From: Achromobacter pulmonis
Lineage (GTDB): Bacteria > Pseudomonadota > Gammaproteobacteria > Burkholderiales > Burkholderiaceae_B
Assembly: GCF_902859765.1 (NCBI RefSeq)
Contig: NZ_CADIJV010000008.1
Coordinates: 108,573-172,572 of the forward strand
DNA length: 64,000 bases
Reading direction: 5' to 3'
The notes under the pieces are model-generated. The model made no database searches and was not told the origin of the DNA. It saw only the letters and a list, made by a program, of their open reading frames with translations. Positions 36,717-45,698 of the stretch are shown in pieces (within the stretch, counting starts at the first letter, position 1; each line of letters begins with the position of its first letter). The translations under genes and the position numbers were made by a program.

Positions 36717-38225
36717 ATGTCCACCGATTATCTGAAACGCATCCTGACCTCCAAGGTCTACGACGTCGCGGTCGAATCGCCGCTCGAAGCCGCGCCGCTG
36801 CTGTCGCAGCGCGTGGCGAACACGATCCTGCTCAAGCGCGAGGACACCCAGGCCGTCTTCAGCTTCAAGCTGCGCGGGGCTTACAACAAGATGGCCAACC
36901 TGGCCCCGGCCGCGCGCAACCGCGGTGTCATCGCGGCCTCGGCCGGCAACCACGCCCAGGGCGTGGCGCTGGCGGCTTCGCGGCTCGGCTGCCGCGCGGT
37001 CATCGTCATGCCCACCACCAGCCCGCAGGTCAAGATCGACGCGGTGCGCCGCCTTGGCGGTGAAGTCGTGCTGGCCGGCGAGAGCTTCTCCGATGCCTAC
37101 GCCCACGCGCAAACGCTGGAAAAGAAGGAAAAGCTGACCTTCGTGCATCCCTTCGACGATCCCGACGTGATCGCCGGCCAGGGCACCGTGGGCATGGAGA
37201 TCCTGCGCCAGCACCCCGGCCCGATCGACGCCATCTTCGTGGCGATCGGCGGCGGCGGCCTGATCGCCGGCGTGGCCGCCTACATCAAGCAGTTGCGCCC
37301 CGAGATCAAGATCATCGGTGTGCAGACCGAGGATTCCGACGCCATGCTGCGCAGCGTGCGCGCCGGACGCCGGGTGCAGTTGAACGACGTCGGGCTGTTC
37401 TCCGACGGCACCGCCGTCAAGCTGGTGGGCGCCGAAACCTTCAGGCTCACCCGCAAGTACGTGGATGATTTCGTGGTGGTGGACACCGATTCGATCTGCG
37501 CCGCCATCAAGGACGTGTTCCAGGACACCCGCAGCGTGCTGGAGCCCGCCGGCGCCATGGCCGTGGCCGGGGCCAAGCAATACGCCGCCGAGCACAAGCT
37601 CAAGGACAAGACGCTGGTCGCCATCGCCTGCGGCGCCAACATGAACTTCGACCGCCTGCGCTTCGTGGCCGAACGCGCCGAGGTCGGTGAAATGCGCGAA
37701 GCCGTCTTCGCCGTCACCATGCCGGAACAGCGCGGCAGCTTCCGCCGCTTCTGCGAGCTGGTCGGCGAACGCAGCGTGACCGAATTCAACTACCGCATCT
37801 CCGATTCGGACCGCGCCCACGTGTTCGTCGGCCTGCAGGTGTCGTCGCCGGCCGAGCCCGCGAAGATCGCCAACCACTTCCGCCGCCACGGCTTCGACAC
37901 GCTCGACCTGACCCACGACGAAATGGCCAAGACCCACTTGCGCCACATGGTCGGCGGGCGCTCGGCGCAGGCGCGCGACGAACTGCTCTACCGCTTCGAA
38001 TTCCCGGAGCGCCCGGGCGCGCTGATGCGTTTCCTGAACGCCATGAACCCGGACTGGAACATCAGCCTGTTCCACTACCGCAACCAGGGCGCCGACTACG
38101 GCCGCATCCTGATCGGCATCCAGGTGCCGCCGGCCGACAAGAAACAGTTCCGCCACTTCGTGGCCGATCTCGGCTATCCGCACTGGAACGAGACCGACAA
38201 CCCGGCCTACAAGCTGTTCCTGTAA
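36717..38225 (+). CDS. ilvA: Threonine ammonia-lyase, biosynthetic
   Basis: 502 aa from ATG 36717. First step of isoleucine synthesis, threonine to 2-oxobutanoate. PLP core (about 1-330): FSFKLRGAYNKM with the PLP Lys, SAGNHAQGVA and GGGGLIAGVAAYI. Two C-terminal ACT-like domains (about 335-500) mark the long allosteric form inhibited by isoleucine. A terminator follows within 20 bp. Confidence 0.96.
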   Translation: MSTDYLKRILTSKVYDVAVESPLEAAPLLSQRVANTILLKREDTQAVFSFKLRGAYNKMANLAPAARNRGVIAASAGNHAQGVALAASRLGCRAVIVMPTTSPQVKIDAVRRLGGEVVLAGESFSDAYAHAQTLEKKEKLTFVHPFDDPDVIAGQGTVGMEILRQHPGPIDAIFVAIGGGGLIAGVAAYIKQLRPEIKIIGVQTEDSDAMLRSVRAGRRVQLNDVGLFSDGTAVKLVGAETFRLTRKYVDDFVVVDTDSICAAIKDVFQDTRSVLEPAGAMAVAGAKQYAAEHKLKDKTLVAIACGANMNFDRLRFVAERAEVGEMREAVFAVTMPEQRGSFRRFCELVGERSVTEFNYRISDSDRAHVFVGLQVSSPAEPAKIANHFRRHGFDTLDLTHDEMAKTHLRHMVGGRSAQARDELLYRFEFPERPGALMRFLNAMNPDWNISLFHYRNQGADYGRILIGIQVPPADKKQFRHFVADLGYPHWNETDNPAYKLFL

Positions 38226-38244
38226 GCCCGCGGCGCAAAACGAG

Positions 38245-38273
38245 AGGGCCTCCATACGGAGGCCCTGCCCTTC
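38245..38273 (+). terminator. Terminator downstream of ilvA
   Basis: AGGGCCTCC (38245-38253), loop ATAC, and its exact complement GGAGGCCCT (38258-38266), then a short pyrimidine tract GCCCTTCTTT. The U run is weak, but the position 20 bp after the ilvA stop supports it. Confidence 0.75.
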
Positions 38274-38384
38274 TTTGCTCAAGACCCGCCCGGCCGCGAC
38301 CGGTAGGGGGGGTTCGCTGTCACTCGGCGGCTCACGGAGATGTGCCGCGCATTCAGCAAGACGCGGCCAGGCCGGGTCTGTCGC

Positions 38385-39497
38385 TTAGAACCGGTGACGC
38401 ACACCCACGGCGAACGCGGTGTCGCGCGCATCGCGCTGGAACGCGTAGTTGTCGCCGTAAGAAGCATAGGCGTACAGGTTGGTGCGCTTGGTGAAGTCGT
38501 ACGTATAGCCCAGGCTGTAGACGTTGAACGTCGCGTCGTCGCCGGTGAGCTTGTCATTGTTCGGCGTGGCGCGCTGCCAGGAACCGAACACCGCGTGACG
38601 GCCCAGCGGCACGGTGGCGCCGATCATGTAGGAGTTGGCGCGGAAGCCGTCGGCCAGTTTGAACGTGCCCAGCTTCTGCATGCCGTCCGGCGTAGTGCCC
38701 ATGTTCTGGCCGATGAACCAGCCGTCGCGGGTCTGGCTGAACGCCGCCGCCACCTTCACCACCTCGAAATCGTAGGTGCCGCCGATGATGTATTCCTGGA
38801 TGCGCGAGCTGGACTTGCCGCCCGTGGTGTCGTTGGACGGATTGAAGCGGTCGTAGGCGGCGGCCAGGTTCAACGGGCCGTTCACGTATTGCACGCCCGC
38901 GGTCAGGACGCGGTTGTTGTTGCCGGTGGCGAAGCCCTTCTGCTTGTCGTCGGTGACGCTGTCATCGGCGCTGAACGAATAGCCCACGCCCACCTTGAAG
39001 CCGTCCATGCTCGGGGTCTGGTACAGCACCATGTTGTCCAGGCGCATGGTGTTGGCGCTGCTGAACGTGGTACCCAGGTTGGCGGTGTTGTAGCTGGTCG
39101 AGAACGGGTCGATCGAGCCGAAGTACTTCGACGCCAGGTTGGTCTGACGGCCGAATTCCAGGCGGCCCCACGAGTCACTGTCCAGGCCCACCGTGGCCTG
39201 GCGACCCCAGAGACGGCCGCTCTGCAACGACTGGCCGTTCATGGGACCGAAGCCGCCCTCCAGGTTGAATACGGCACGCAGGCCGTCACCCAGGTCTTCG
39301 GTGCCGCGCAGGCCGAAGCGCGAGCCGCTGCTCACGCCCTGCACGCCGCCGAGTCGGCTTTGCGAATTGCCGTTGAATTTCACCTGCTCGTAACCGATGC
39401 CGGCGTCGATCAGGCCGTAGAGCGTCACGGAGTCGGCAGCGTGCGCGGCACCGGCAAAGCCGGTCAGCAGCGCAACAGCCAATAGCGTCTTCTTCAT
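38385..39497 (-). CDS. Gram-negative general porin (trimeric, beta-barrel)
   Basis: 370 aa from ATG 39497. Signal peptide MKKTLLAVALLTGFAGAAHA, then the beta-proteobacterial porin start DSVTLYGLIDAGIGYEQV, SRFGLRGTEDLGDGLRAVF, WGRQATVGLDSDSWGRLEFG, and the C-terminal strand AVGVRHRF with the terminal Phe needed for BAM assembly. Outer-membrane diffusion channel of the OmpC-like Porin_4 group. A long leader of about 100 nt is likely. Confidence 0.95.
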   Translation of the reverse strand: MKKTLLAVALLTGFAGAAHAADSVTLYGLIDAGIGYEQVKFNGNSQSRLGGVQGVSSGSRFGLRGTEDLGDGLRAVFNLEGGFGPMNGQSLQSGRLWGRQATVGLDSDSWGRLEFGRQTNLASKYFGSIDPFSTSYNTANLGTTFSSANTMRLDNMVLYQTPSMDGFKVGVGYSFSADDSVTDDKQKGFATGNNNRVLTAGVQYVNGPLNLAAAYDRFNPSNDTTGGKSSSRIQEYIIGGTYDFEVVKVAAAFSQTRDGWFIGQNMGTTPDGMQKLGTFKLADGFRANSYMIGATVPLGRHAVFGSWQRATPNNDKLTGDDATFNVYSLGYTYDFTKRTNLYAYASYGDNYAFQRDARDTAFAVGVRHRF

Positions 39498-39924
39498 AAA
39501 TGTCCCCAAAATGGCGAGATAAAGGCATTTCCGCAGCCACGCGGCAAAGCCGCCGCGCCCTGCGCGCCGCGGCCAGAAGAGCGCGCGGCGTCTGCACTGA
39601 ATCTAGTGTCGGCCCAGGAACAATTTGAAGTAATCCGGATTTCGACGAACAACTTTCCATGGGTGGGATAATGCCCGCCACATGAAGCGCGAGGCCCGCG
39701 CGAAGGCGCTTTAACGCCTTGATATCAAATGTGAATTCTTGCTCGCAATTGCGGCGCCGGGCGTCAGGTCCGGCGCCGCGGCCACGGCCGTGCCGACATC
39801 ACCTGTTGTGCCGGCCGTACAGTTTTGCGGCATTGACGCCACAGGCCGCGCGGTCCGGCGCGCCGCCAGCTCCTGCAAAAAACCCCTTGGCGAGCAAGGG
39901 GTTGTGCGTGTGCCTGACGGTCGT
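39498..39924 (-). other. Intergenic region upstream of the porin gene
   Basis: No gene is supported in these 427 bases. The left part is the GC-rich porin leader (39510-39600 contains long GCGCC-type runs that could fold). A possible porin -10 TAGATT (minus strand, about 39599-39604) has only a poor -35 partner. The right part holds the terminator of the DUF4148 gene (39877-39903). Nothing else recognised. Confidence 0.5.
39877..39903 (-). terminator. Terminator downstream of the DUF4148 gene
   Basis: Read on the minus strand: CCCCTTG, loop CTCGC, CAAGGGG, then TTTTTT (six A at 39877-39882 on the plus strand). Lies 22 bp past the stop at 39925. Confidence 0.88.
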
Positions 39925-40308
39925 TCAGCGGGTTTGGGGCGGATAGTCCAGCTCGCCAAAGGTGTATTCGCCATTGGCCTTGGCCCGGGCCAGTTCTTCG
40001 CGCACCTGCTCGCGGGTCTTGCCGGCGGCGCGCGGCGCGGCGGCGGGCGGCGGGTAATCCAATTCGCCGGAAGTGACCTGGCCGGCCGCCTGGGCGGCTT
40101 GCAGTTCCTGGCGCACTTGCTCGCGCGTCAGGCTGGTCTGCGGGGCGATGGCGGGCGGGTAGTCCAGTTCGCCGAAGGTGACCTGGCCTGCGGCCTTGGC
40201 CGCCTGCAGTTCCTGGCGCACCTGTTCGCGGGTCTTGCCATCGGCGTGGGCGGCGGACATGCCCGCCAGGGTCGCGGTAACCATAAGTGCTGTAGCGAGG
40301 GCTTTCAT
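39925..40308 (-). CDS. DUF4148 domain exported protein with three tandem repeats
   Basis: 127 aa. Signal peptide MKALATALMVTATLAGMSAAHA. The mature protein is essentially three repeats of about 34 residues, each with the pattern TREQVRxELxxAxAxGxxTxGELDYPP; the copies begin near residues 25, 61 and 95. DUF4148 proteins usually carry one such unit. Periplasmic, function unknown. GGAGTC lies at good distance before the ATG. A LysR-type gene is divergent 296 bp away, with inverted repeats between them. Confidence 0.85.
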   Translation of the reverse strand: MKALATALMVTATLAGMSAAHADGKTREQVRQELQAAKAAGQVTFGELDYPPAIAPQTSLTREQVRQELQAAQAAGQVTSGELDYPPPAAAPRAAGKTREQVREELARAKANGEYTFGELDYPPQTR

Positions 40309-40445
40309 TGTGATGACTCCATCCTAAACCTGGCACACCGTCCGCGGCCAGGGCGGCAGCGGCAATGTGACAATTCGATTGCTGAGATGAAGTATCTGGC
40401 GATCAGGACTCAGTAAAAACCCTTATTTTGGTGAACATATTTGCA

Positions 40446-40549
40446 TAGCCGGGACAATCGCAAGACGTATCGGCAATAGCGGGGCGCACTTGGCGGAGAG
40501 GCGGGATTTGCTTGTCCCGGCTAAATAGACATTTCCACTGTCGGGACAA
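40446..40549. promoter_or_regulatory. Repeated GGGACAA elements upstream of the LysR gene
   Basis: TAGCCGGGACAA (40446-40457), its exact inverse TTGTCCCGGCTA (40512-40523), and a third partial copy TCGGGACAA (40541-40549) lie in the 296-bp divergent gap. Placement 55-160 bp before the LysR start fits autoregulatory binding sites. Nothing else is recognised in this gap. Inferred from repetition and position. Confidence 0.55.
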
Positions 40550-40604
40550 TAAATCCACTTATCATATGACCTTGCCAGAAATGGAAATTTGATTTGAGGG
40601 CCTC

Positions 40605-41495
40605 ATGGATATCCAGCTTAACGACATCGCGCTTTTCGTCGAGGTCGCCAAGCGCAAGAACTTCAGCCACGCCGCCGAAGCCTTGAATATTCCGACATCC
40701 ACACTCTCGCGCCGCGTCAGCGAACTCGAGCGCAGCGTGGGCATGCGGCTGCTGAACCGCAGCACGCGCAAGATCGACCTGACCGAGGCCGGCGCCATCT
40801 ACTTCGAGCGCTGCCGCCACATCGTCGAAGAGGCTCGCATCGCCCACGACCAGTTGCTGGACATGGCGGTGCAGCCCAAGGGCCGCCTGCGCATTTCGCT
40901 GCCGACGAGCCTGGCGCAATTGTTCCTGCCCGCCGTGATCCGCGAGTTCCGCGAACAGCACCCCGATATCGAGTGCGATTTCGATCTGAGCATGCGGCCG
41001 ATCGACCCCATCAGCAATCCGTTCGACCTGATCCTGCGCTTCGGCCAGCAACCCGACTCCAGCCTGATCTCGCGCAAGATCGTGCTGATGGCACACCAGT
41101 TGTACGCCTCGCCCGACTACCTGGCGCGCCACGGCGAGCCGCGCGTGCCGGCAGACCTGAGCCACCACGAATGCCTGCGCCCGACCATGCGCGACGAATC
41201 CTCCTTCTGGATGCTGCATTCGGGCGACAAGGTCGAACGGGTGCAGGTGTCGGGACGGCTGTCCGCCAACAACGTCGGCATGCTCGGCCGTCTGGCCGGG
41301 CAAGGCCTGGGGATTACGCCGCTGCTGGTGTTCGACGCAATGGAACGGGCCATCCAGCAGGCCGGACTGGTGCGCGTGCTGCCCGATTGGAGCCTGACGC
41401 CCCTGCCCCTGTTCGCGCTGCTGCCATCGCGCATGCTGCCGGCCAAGACCAAGGCGTTCCTGGACTTCATCCAGCCCCGGTTATCCGACGCCTGA
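40605..41495 (+). CDS. LysR-type transcriptional regulator
   Basis: 296 aa. N-terminal winged HTH (NDIALFVEVAKRKNFSHAAE, ALNIPTSTLSRRVSELERSV) and a C-terminal periplasmic-binding-like effector domain (about 90-290), in the CrgA/DsdC-like group. The nearest divergent gene is the DUF4148 protein, a possible target. GAGGGCCTC precedes the ATG. Effector unknown. Confidence 0.93.
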   Translation: MDIQLNDIALFVEVAKRKNFSHAAEALNIPTSTLSRRVSELERSVGMRLLNRSTRKIDLTEAGAIYFERCRHIVEEARIAHDQLLDMAVQPKGRLRISLPTSLAQLFLPAVIREFREQHPDIECDFDLSMRPIDPISNPFDLILRFGQQPDSSLISRKIVLMAHQLYASPDYLARHGEPRVPADLSHHECLRPTMRDESSFWMLHSGDKVERVQVSGRLSANNVGMLGRLAGQGLGITPLLVFDAMERAIQQAGLVRVLPDWSLTPLPLFALLPSRMLPAKTKAFLDFIQPRLSDA

Positions 41496-41514
41496 GCGCG
41501 GGAACGCCGCGGGC

Positions 41515-42066
41515 TTACACCGACGCGCTGTCGTACTGACAGACGGTGTACAGCGGCGTGCCAGTGGCCGCGATCTTGGCCGAACCGCCCAGCTCGGGCA
41601 GATCGATGATGGCGGCCGCCTCGACCACATTTGCGCCCAGGCGCTGCAGCAGCTTGATGGCCGCCAGCATCGTGCCGCCGGTGGCGATCAGGTCGTCGAC
41701 CAGCAGCACGCGCTGTCCGGTGCGCACCGAATCGGTATGCATCTCGACGGCCGCATTGCCATATTCCAGCGAATATTCCTCGGCCACCGTGCGGTACGGC
41801 AACTTGCCCTTCTTGCGCACCGGCACGAAGCCCAGGTTCAACTCATAGGCCAGCACACTGCCGATGATGAAGCCGCGCGCGTCAACGCCCGCGACCAGAT
41901 CCAGGCGCTGGCGCATGTAGCGGTAAACGAAGAGATCGATCAATACCCGGAACGCGCGTGGATCCTGCAGCACTGGCGTGATGTCACGAAAAATGACACC
42001 GGGTTGGGGCCAGTCTGGAACGCTGCGGATGGTGCGCCGGATGTACTCGGCGTTGTCGGTCTGCAT
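41515..42066 (-). CDS. apt: Adenine phosphoribosyltransferase
   Basis: 183 aa. Salvages adenine with PRPP to AMP. The PRPP-binding loop [20 protein letters not shown] is intact, as are the N-terminal [20 protein letters not shown] and the [12 protein letters not shown] flexible-loop region. Standard length. Lies after cydC by 54 bp on the same strand but is functionally unrelated. Confidence 0.96.
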   Translation of the reverse strand: MQTDNAEYIRRTIRSVPDWPQPGVIFRDITPVLQDPRAFRVLIDLFVYRYMRQRLDLVAGVDARGFIIGSVLAYELNLGFVPVRKKGKLPYRTVAEEYSLEYGNAAVEMHTDSVRTGQRVLLVDDLIATGGTMLAAIKLLQRLGANVVEAAAIIDLPELGGSAKIAATGTPLYTVCQYDSASV

Positions 42067-42120
42067 GGAAGACGGCCCTGGAGAATTGAAGCAAGGCGAA
42101 CTATAACCGCGCCACCGCGC

Positions 42121-43818
42121 TTAAGCCAGGATTGCCACGGGCGATGACATGTCATGCAGTTGTCCACCGCGCAGCATGCAACAGCGGTCCACCGCGCCGG
42201 CCGGCAAGGCCGCGTGCGTGGCCAGCACCACCGTGCGTCCGCGCACCGCCTGCCCCAGGTCAGCCAGGAATGCCGCCTCGGCCGCCGCATCCAGCCCGGC
42301 GGTAGGCTCGTCCAGCACGATGACCGCAGCCGGTGACAACAGCGCGCGCGCCAGGCAGAGACGGCGGGCCTGGCCCGCCGACAACAGCGACCCCGTTTCG
42401 CCGGCCCAGGTGTCCAGGCCATCCGGCAGGCCGCGCACGAATTCGCCCAGGCGGGCCGCGTCGAGCGCGCGCCACAGCGCCGCATCATCGGCTTGCGGAT
42501 CGCCGATAAGCAGATTGGTGCGCAGCGTGCCCAGGAAAACTGGCGCATCCTGCGACAACAGCGCGATACGCCGATGCCAGTCCGCCTGCGCGCAAGCGCG
42601 GGCATCGACCCCGGCATAGCGTACCTGTCCGGCCAGCGGATCCTCCAGGCGCAGCAGCAGGTGCAGCAAGGTGGACTTGCCGACGCCGCTCGGCCCCAGG
42701 ATCGCCACCCGCTCACCCGGCGCCACGCGCAGATGCACCTGGCGCAGCAAGGGCTCCGGCGGCGCCGAAGCGCGCGCCGGGTAGGCAAAATCCACGCCCA
42801 CCAGTTCCAGCGCGCCATGCTGCGGCAAGGGGCTGGGCACGGCCGGATCGCGCATATCGGGGTCGCACTGCGTCACGTCGCGGATGCGCGCGGCGGCCGA
42901 CAGGGCCGAGCCCATGCGCGAGGCCCCGCGCATGATGGGACCGGCCACTTCGAAGATGCCGATCACCGCCAGCAGCAGCCCCACCAGCAGCGGTCCCGCC
43001 AACGCGCCCGCTTCGTACTGGCCCAGGCCAAACCAGAGCATCCCCAGTACCGACGCGCCAGCCGCCGCCTGCAGGAACCACTGGCCCCTGGCCGCCACGC
43101 GCGCCTGGCTGCCGCGCGCCTGCGCGCTGGCCTCGCACAAGCGCTCGAAATGCGCATGGGTCTGGGCCTGGGCGTGCAGCGCCACCATGTCGGCATGGCC
43201 ATCGACCGCATCCAGCGCGGCCGCCCGCAGCCCGGCCGCGCTCTCCTGTGCGGCCGCGCCGGGCTTGCGCGCGGCGCGCAGCAGCCAAAACGGCACCAGC
43301 ACGCAGGCGCACAACAGGGCCAGCACGAAAACCAGCGCCGCCGCCGGCACCCAATATCCCAGCACCGCCGTCAAGGCCGCGCCGGCCAACAAGGCGGTGG
43401 CCAAAGGCGCCAGCACGAACAGGAAGACCGTGTCCAACGCGTCGACGTCGCCCGTCATGCGCGCCACCAGGTCGCCGCTGCGATAGCGCGCCAGCTGGCG
43501 CGGCGTCAGCCGTATCAGGGCCGAGAACACCACCGCGCGCAGGTCCGCCAATAGCCGCAAGGTGGCGGCATGGCCCACCACGCGGTCGGCGTAGCGCGAC
43601 ACGATCCGCAGGAATGACAGGCCGCGCACCAGCGCGGACGGCGCGAACAGGTTGAAGGCGGCGCCGGCGCCAGCCAGCGCCGCGCCCGTCAGGAACCAGC
43701 CCGACACGCCCAGCAGGCCCACGCCCGCCGCCACGGTCGCCAGGGCGCCGCAAAGGGCGAGCAGCAATCCCCCTTTGCGGCGCGCGTACAAGGGCAGCAG
43801 CAACAACAGATTCTTCAT
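42121..43818 (-). CDS. cydC: Heterodimeric thiol exporter CydDC, subunit CydC
   Basis: 565 aa. ABC exporter half: six-TM domain (about 15-310), then an NBD with Walker A LGPSGVGKSTLLHL, signature SLLSAGQARRLCLARALL and Walker B VIVLDEPTAGLD. With CydD it exports cysteine/glutathione to the periplasm, required for assembly of cytochrome bd haem centres. Overlaps cydD by ATGA. Confidence 0.93.
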   Translation of the reverse strand: MKNLLLLLPLYARRKGGLLLALCGALATVAAGVGLLGVSGWFLTGAALAGAGAAFNLFAPSALVRGLSFLRIVSRYADRVVGHAATLRLLADLRAVVFSALIRLTPRQLARYRSGDLVARMTGDVDALDTVFLFVLAPLATALLAGAALTAVLGYWVPAAALVFVLALLCACVLVPFWLLRAARKPGAAAQESAAGLRAAALDAVDGHADMVALHAQAQTHAHFERLCEASAQARGSQARVAARGQWFLQAAAGASVLGMLWFGLGQYEAGALAGPLLVGLLLAVIGIFEVAGPIMRGASRMGSALSAAARIRDVTQCDPDMRDPAVPSPLPQHGALELVGVDFAYPARASAPPEPLLRQVHLRVAPGERVAILGPSGVGKSTLLHLLLRLEDPLAGQVRYAGVDARACAQADWHRRIALLSQDAPVFLGTLRTNLLIGDPQADDAALWRALDAARLGEFVRGLPDGLDTWAGETGSLLSAGQARRLCLARALLSPAAVIVLDEPTAGLDAAAEAAFLADLGQAVRGRTVVLATHAALPAGAVDRCCMLRGGQLHDMSSPVAILA

Positions 43819-45560
43819 GCGTCTTTCACTTTTGCATCGGCCACGCGCAACACCCGCTGGAAGCGCGCCGCGACTGCGGGCGAGTGGGTGGCCAGCAGCA
43901 GCGTGCGGCCGGCGGCGAACGCCAGGATCTCGTCCAGCACACGCGCCTGCGTTGCCTCGTCCAGATGGGCGGTGGGCTCGTCCAACAGGATCAGTCCCGG
44001 ATCGCGCAGGAACAGCCGCGCCAGGGCGACACGCTGCGCCTGACCGCCGGACAAACCGTGACCGCGACTACCCAGCGGCGTATCCAACCCTTGCGGCAGA
44101 CCGGCAGCGAACTCCAGCACACAGGCGCGGCGGGCGGCCTCGCGCACGGCCTCGTCGGAAGCGTCCGGACGGCCCAGCCGGATGTTGTCGGCGATCGATC
44201 CGGCCAGCAATTGTGGCCGCTGGCCGATCAACGCCACCCGCGCGCGCAGGGCGGCTTCGTCCCACTGGCCCAGCGCTACCCCATCGATGGTGATGTCTCC
44301 CTGGGCGGTACGCAGACGCGCGATCGCCTCGATCAGGGTCGTCTTGCCTACGCCGCTGGGGCCCATCAGCGCCACATGCTCGCCCGGCGCCAAGGCCAGA
44401 CTGGCCTCGGCCAATACGGGTTGCGGGCGACCGGGAGCGCGCATGGTCAAGCCCGCCACCGCCAGGTTCACGCCGCCGGTGGCGCAAGCCTGCGCCGCCC
44501 CGGTCACGGGCGCGTCAATCGCTTCCTGCGGCAGGCCGTCGAACAGCTTGGCGATCTGCGAGACCGCGGCCAGCGCCGCGGCCCGGTCGTGATAGTGCGC
44601 CGCGAACTGGCGCAGCGGCGCATAGACTTCCGGCGCCATCAGCAGGCAGAACAGGCCGGCCTGCAATGTGAACGGCGACCAGCGCAAGTCGAGAAAACCC
44701 AGATAGCTCAGGCCGATATACACCGCCACTCCAGCCACCCCCAGCGCGGCGAAGAACTCCAGCACCGCCGACGACAGGAAGGCGATGCGCAGCACGGACA
44801 GGGTCCGCTGGCGCAACGCGTCACTGGCGGCGGCGACCGAGGCCGCCTCGGCTTCGGCGCGTCCATATAGTTTCAGGGTGGACAGGCCGCGCAAGCGGTC
44901 GGCGAAAAATCCCGACAGGCGCGCGAAGGCCTGCAGATGACGGCGGCTGGCGCCCTGGGCGCCCCAGCCCACCAGGGCCATGAACAACGGAATCAGCGGC
45001 GCGGTGATCAACAGCACCAGTCCCGCGACCACGTCCACCGGCAACAGCAATACAGAGAAGGCCACGGGCAGCAGCGCCGCCGCGGCCATGGTCGGCAGAT
45101 ATTTGGAAAAAAAGCCGTCGAGCGCCTCGACCTGATCCACCAGCGCGCTGGCGATTTCGCCGGAAGCCTGCCTGCGGCTCCAGTCCGGCCCCTTATGCAG
45201 CAGGCGCGCGAACAAGGCCTGGCGCACATGGCGCTTGATACGCTCGGCGGCATCCGCCCCGGCGCGCTCGCCGGCCCAGGTGATGCAGGCGCGCGCCAGC
45301 ATCAGCGCGGCGATGGCCAGGATCTGGCCGAGCAGCTCCTGGCGCGGCACCTGCCGCACGATGGCGGCATCCAGCACGCTGGCCAGCAGCCACGCCTGGA
45401 CCACCAGCAGCGCGCCCGCCAGCAGCGGCGCCGCGCCCGCCAGCATCAGCGGCAGCCGGGCCGCCCCGGCCAGCGCCCGCAGCCAGCGCGACTGTTCGCG
45501 CGGTGGCTTGCCCAGGCTGGCCGAGGGATCATGCTCCAGGCTGCTGGCGGGGCCGCTCAC
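43815..45560 (-). CDS. cydD: Heterodimeric thiol exporter CydDC, subunit CydD
   Basis: 581 aa from GTG 45560. N-terminal TM domain with the CydD-like intracellular motif ASGEIASALVDQVEALDGFF, then the NBD: Walker A MGPSGVGKTTLIEA, signature GHGLSGGQAQRVALARLFL, Walker B LILLDEPTAHLD. Start overlaps the cydX stop (GTGA), giving tight coupling within the cyd operon. Confidence 0.93.
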   Translation of the reverse strand: MSGPASSLEHDPSASLGKPPREQSRWLRALAGAARLPLMLAGAAPLLAGALLVVQAWLLASVLDAAIVRQVPRQELLGQILAIAALMLARACITWAGERAGADAAERIKRHVRQALFARLLHKGPDWSRRQASGEIASALVDQVEALDGFFSKYLPTMAAAALLPVAFSVLLLPVDVVAGLVLLITAPLIPLFMALVGWGAQGASRRHLQAFARLSGFFADRLRGLSTLKLYGRAEAEAASVAAASDALRQRTLSVLRIAFLSSAVLEFFAALGVAGVAVYIGLSYLGFLDLRWSPFTLQAGLFCLLMAPEVYAPLRQFAAHYHDRAAALAAVSQIAKLFDGLPQEAIDAPVTGAAQACATGGVNLAVAGLTMRAPGRPQPVLAEASLALAPGEHVALMGPSGVGKTTLIEAIARLRTAQGDITIDGVALGQWDEAALRARVALIGQRPQLLAGSIADNIRLGRPDASDEAVREAARRACVLEFAAGLPQGLDTPLGSRGHGLSGGQAQRVALARLFLRDPGLILLDEPTAHLDEATQARVLDEILAFAAGRTLLLATHSPAVAARFQRVLRVADAKVKDA

Positions 45561-45682
45561 TCGTCGCTGCGGCTGGCGCGCGGGTCATGCGAGTGACCTT
45601 CGCGCAGCTCGAACCACATTGCATTGAGGATGGCGAACGCACACGCCAGTCCCAGGCCGAGTATCCATGAGAAATACCACAT
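45557..45682 (-). CDS. cydX: Cytochrome bd oxidase small subunit CydX
   Basis: 41 aa, easily missed because of its size: MWYFSWILGLGLACAFAILN, then AMWFELREGHSHD and a short charged tail. It has the CydX hallmarks: N-terminal MWYFxWxLG, one membrane helix, and the Glu after the helix. It lies 16 bp after cydB and its TGA overlaps the cydD GTG. It stabilises the haem environment of the CydAB complex in the inner membrane. Confidence 0.92.
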   Translation of the reverse strand: MWYFSWILGLGLACAFAILNAMWFELREGHSHDPRASRSDE

Positions 45683-45698
45683 GGTGAAGGCTCCTTTG

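Noticed and set aside
38340-40416. Plus-strand open frames opposite the porin and DUF4148 genes
   Set aside because: Shadows of two clearly real minus-strand genes with signal peptides.
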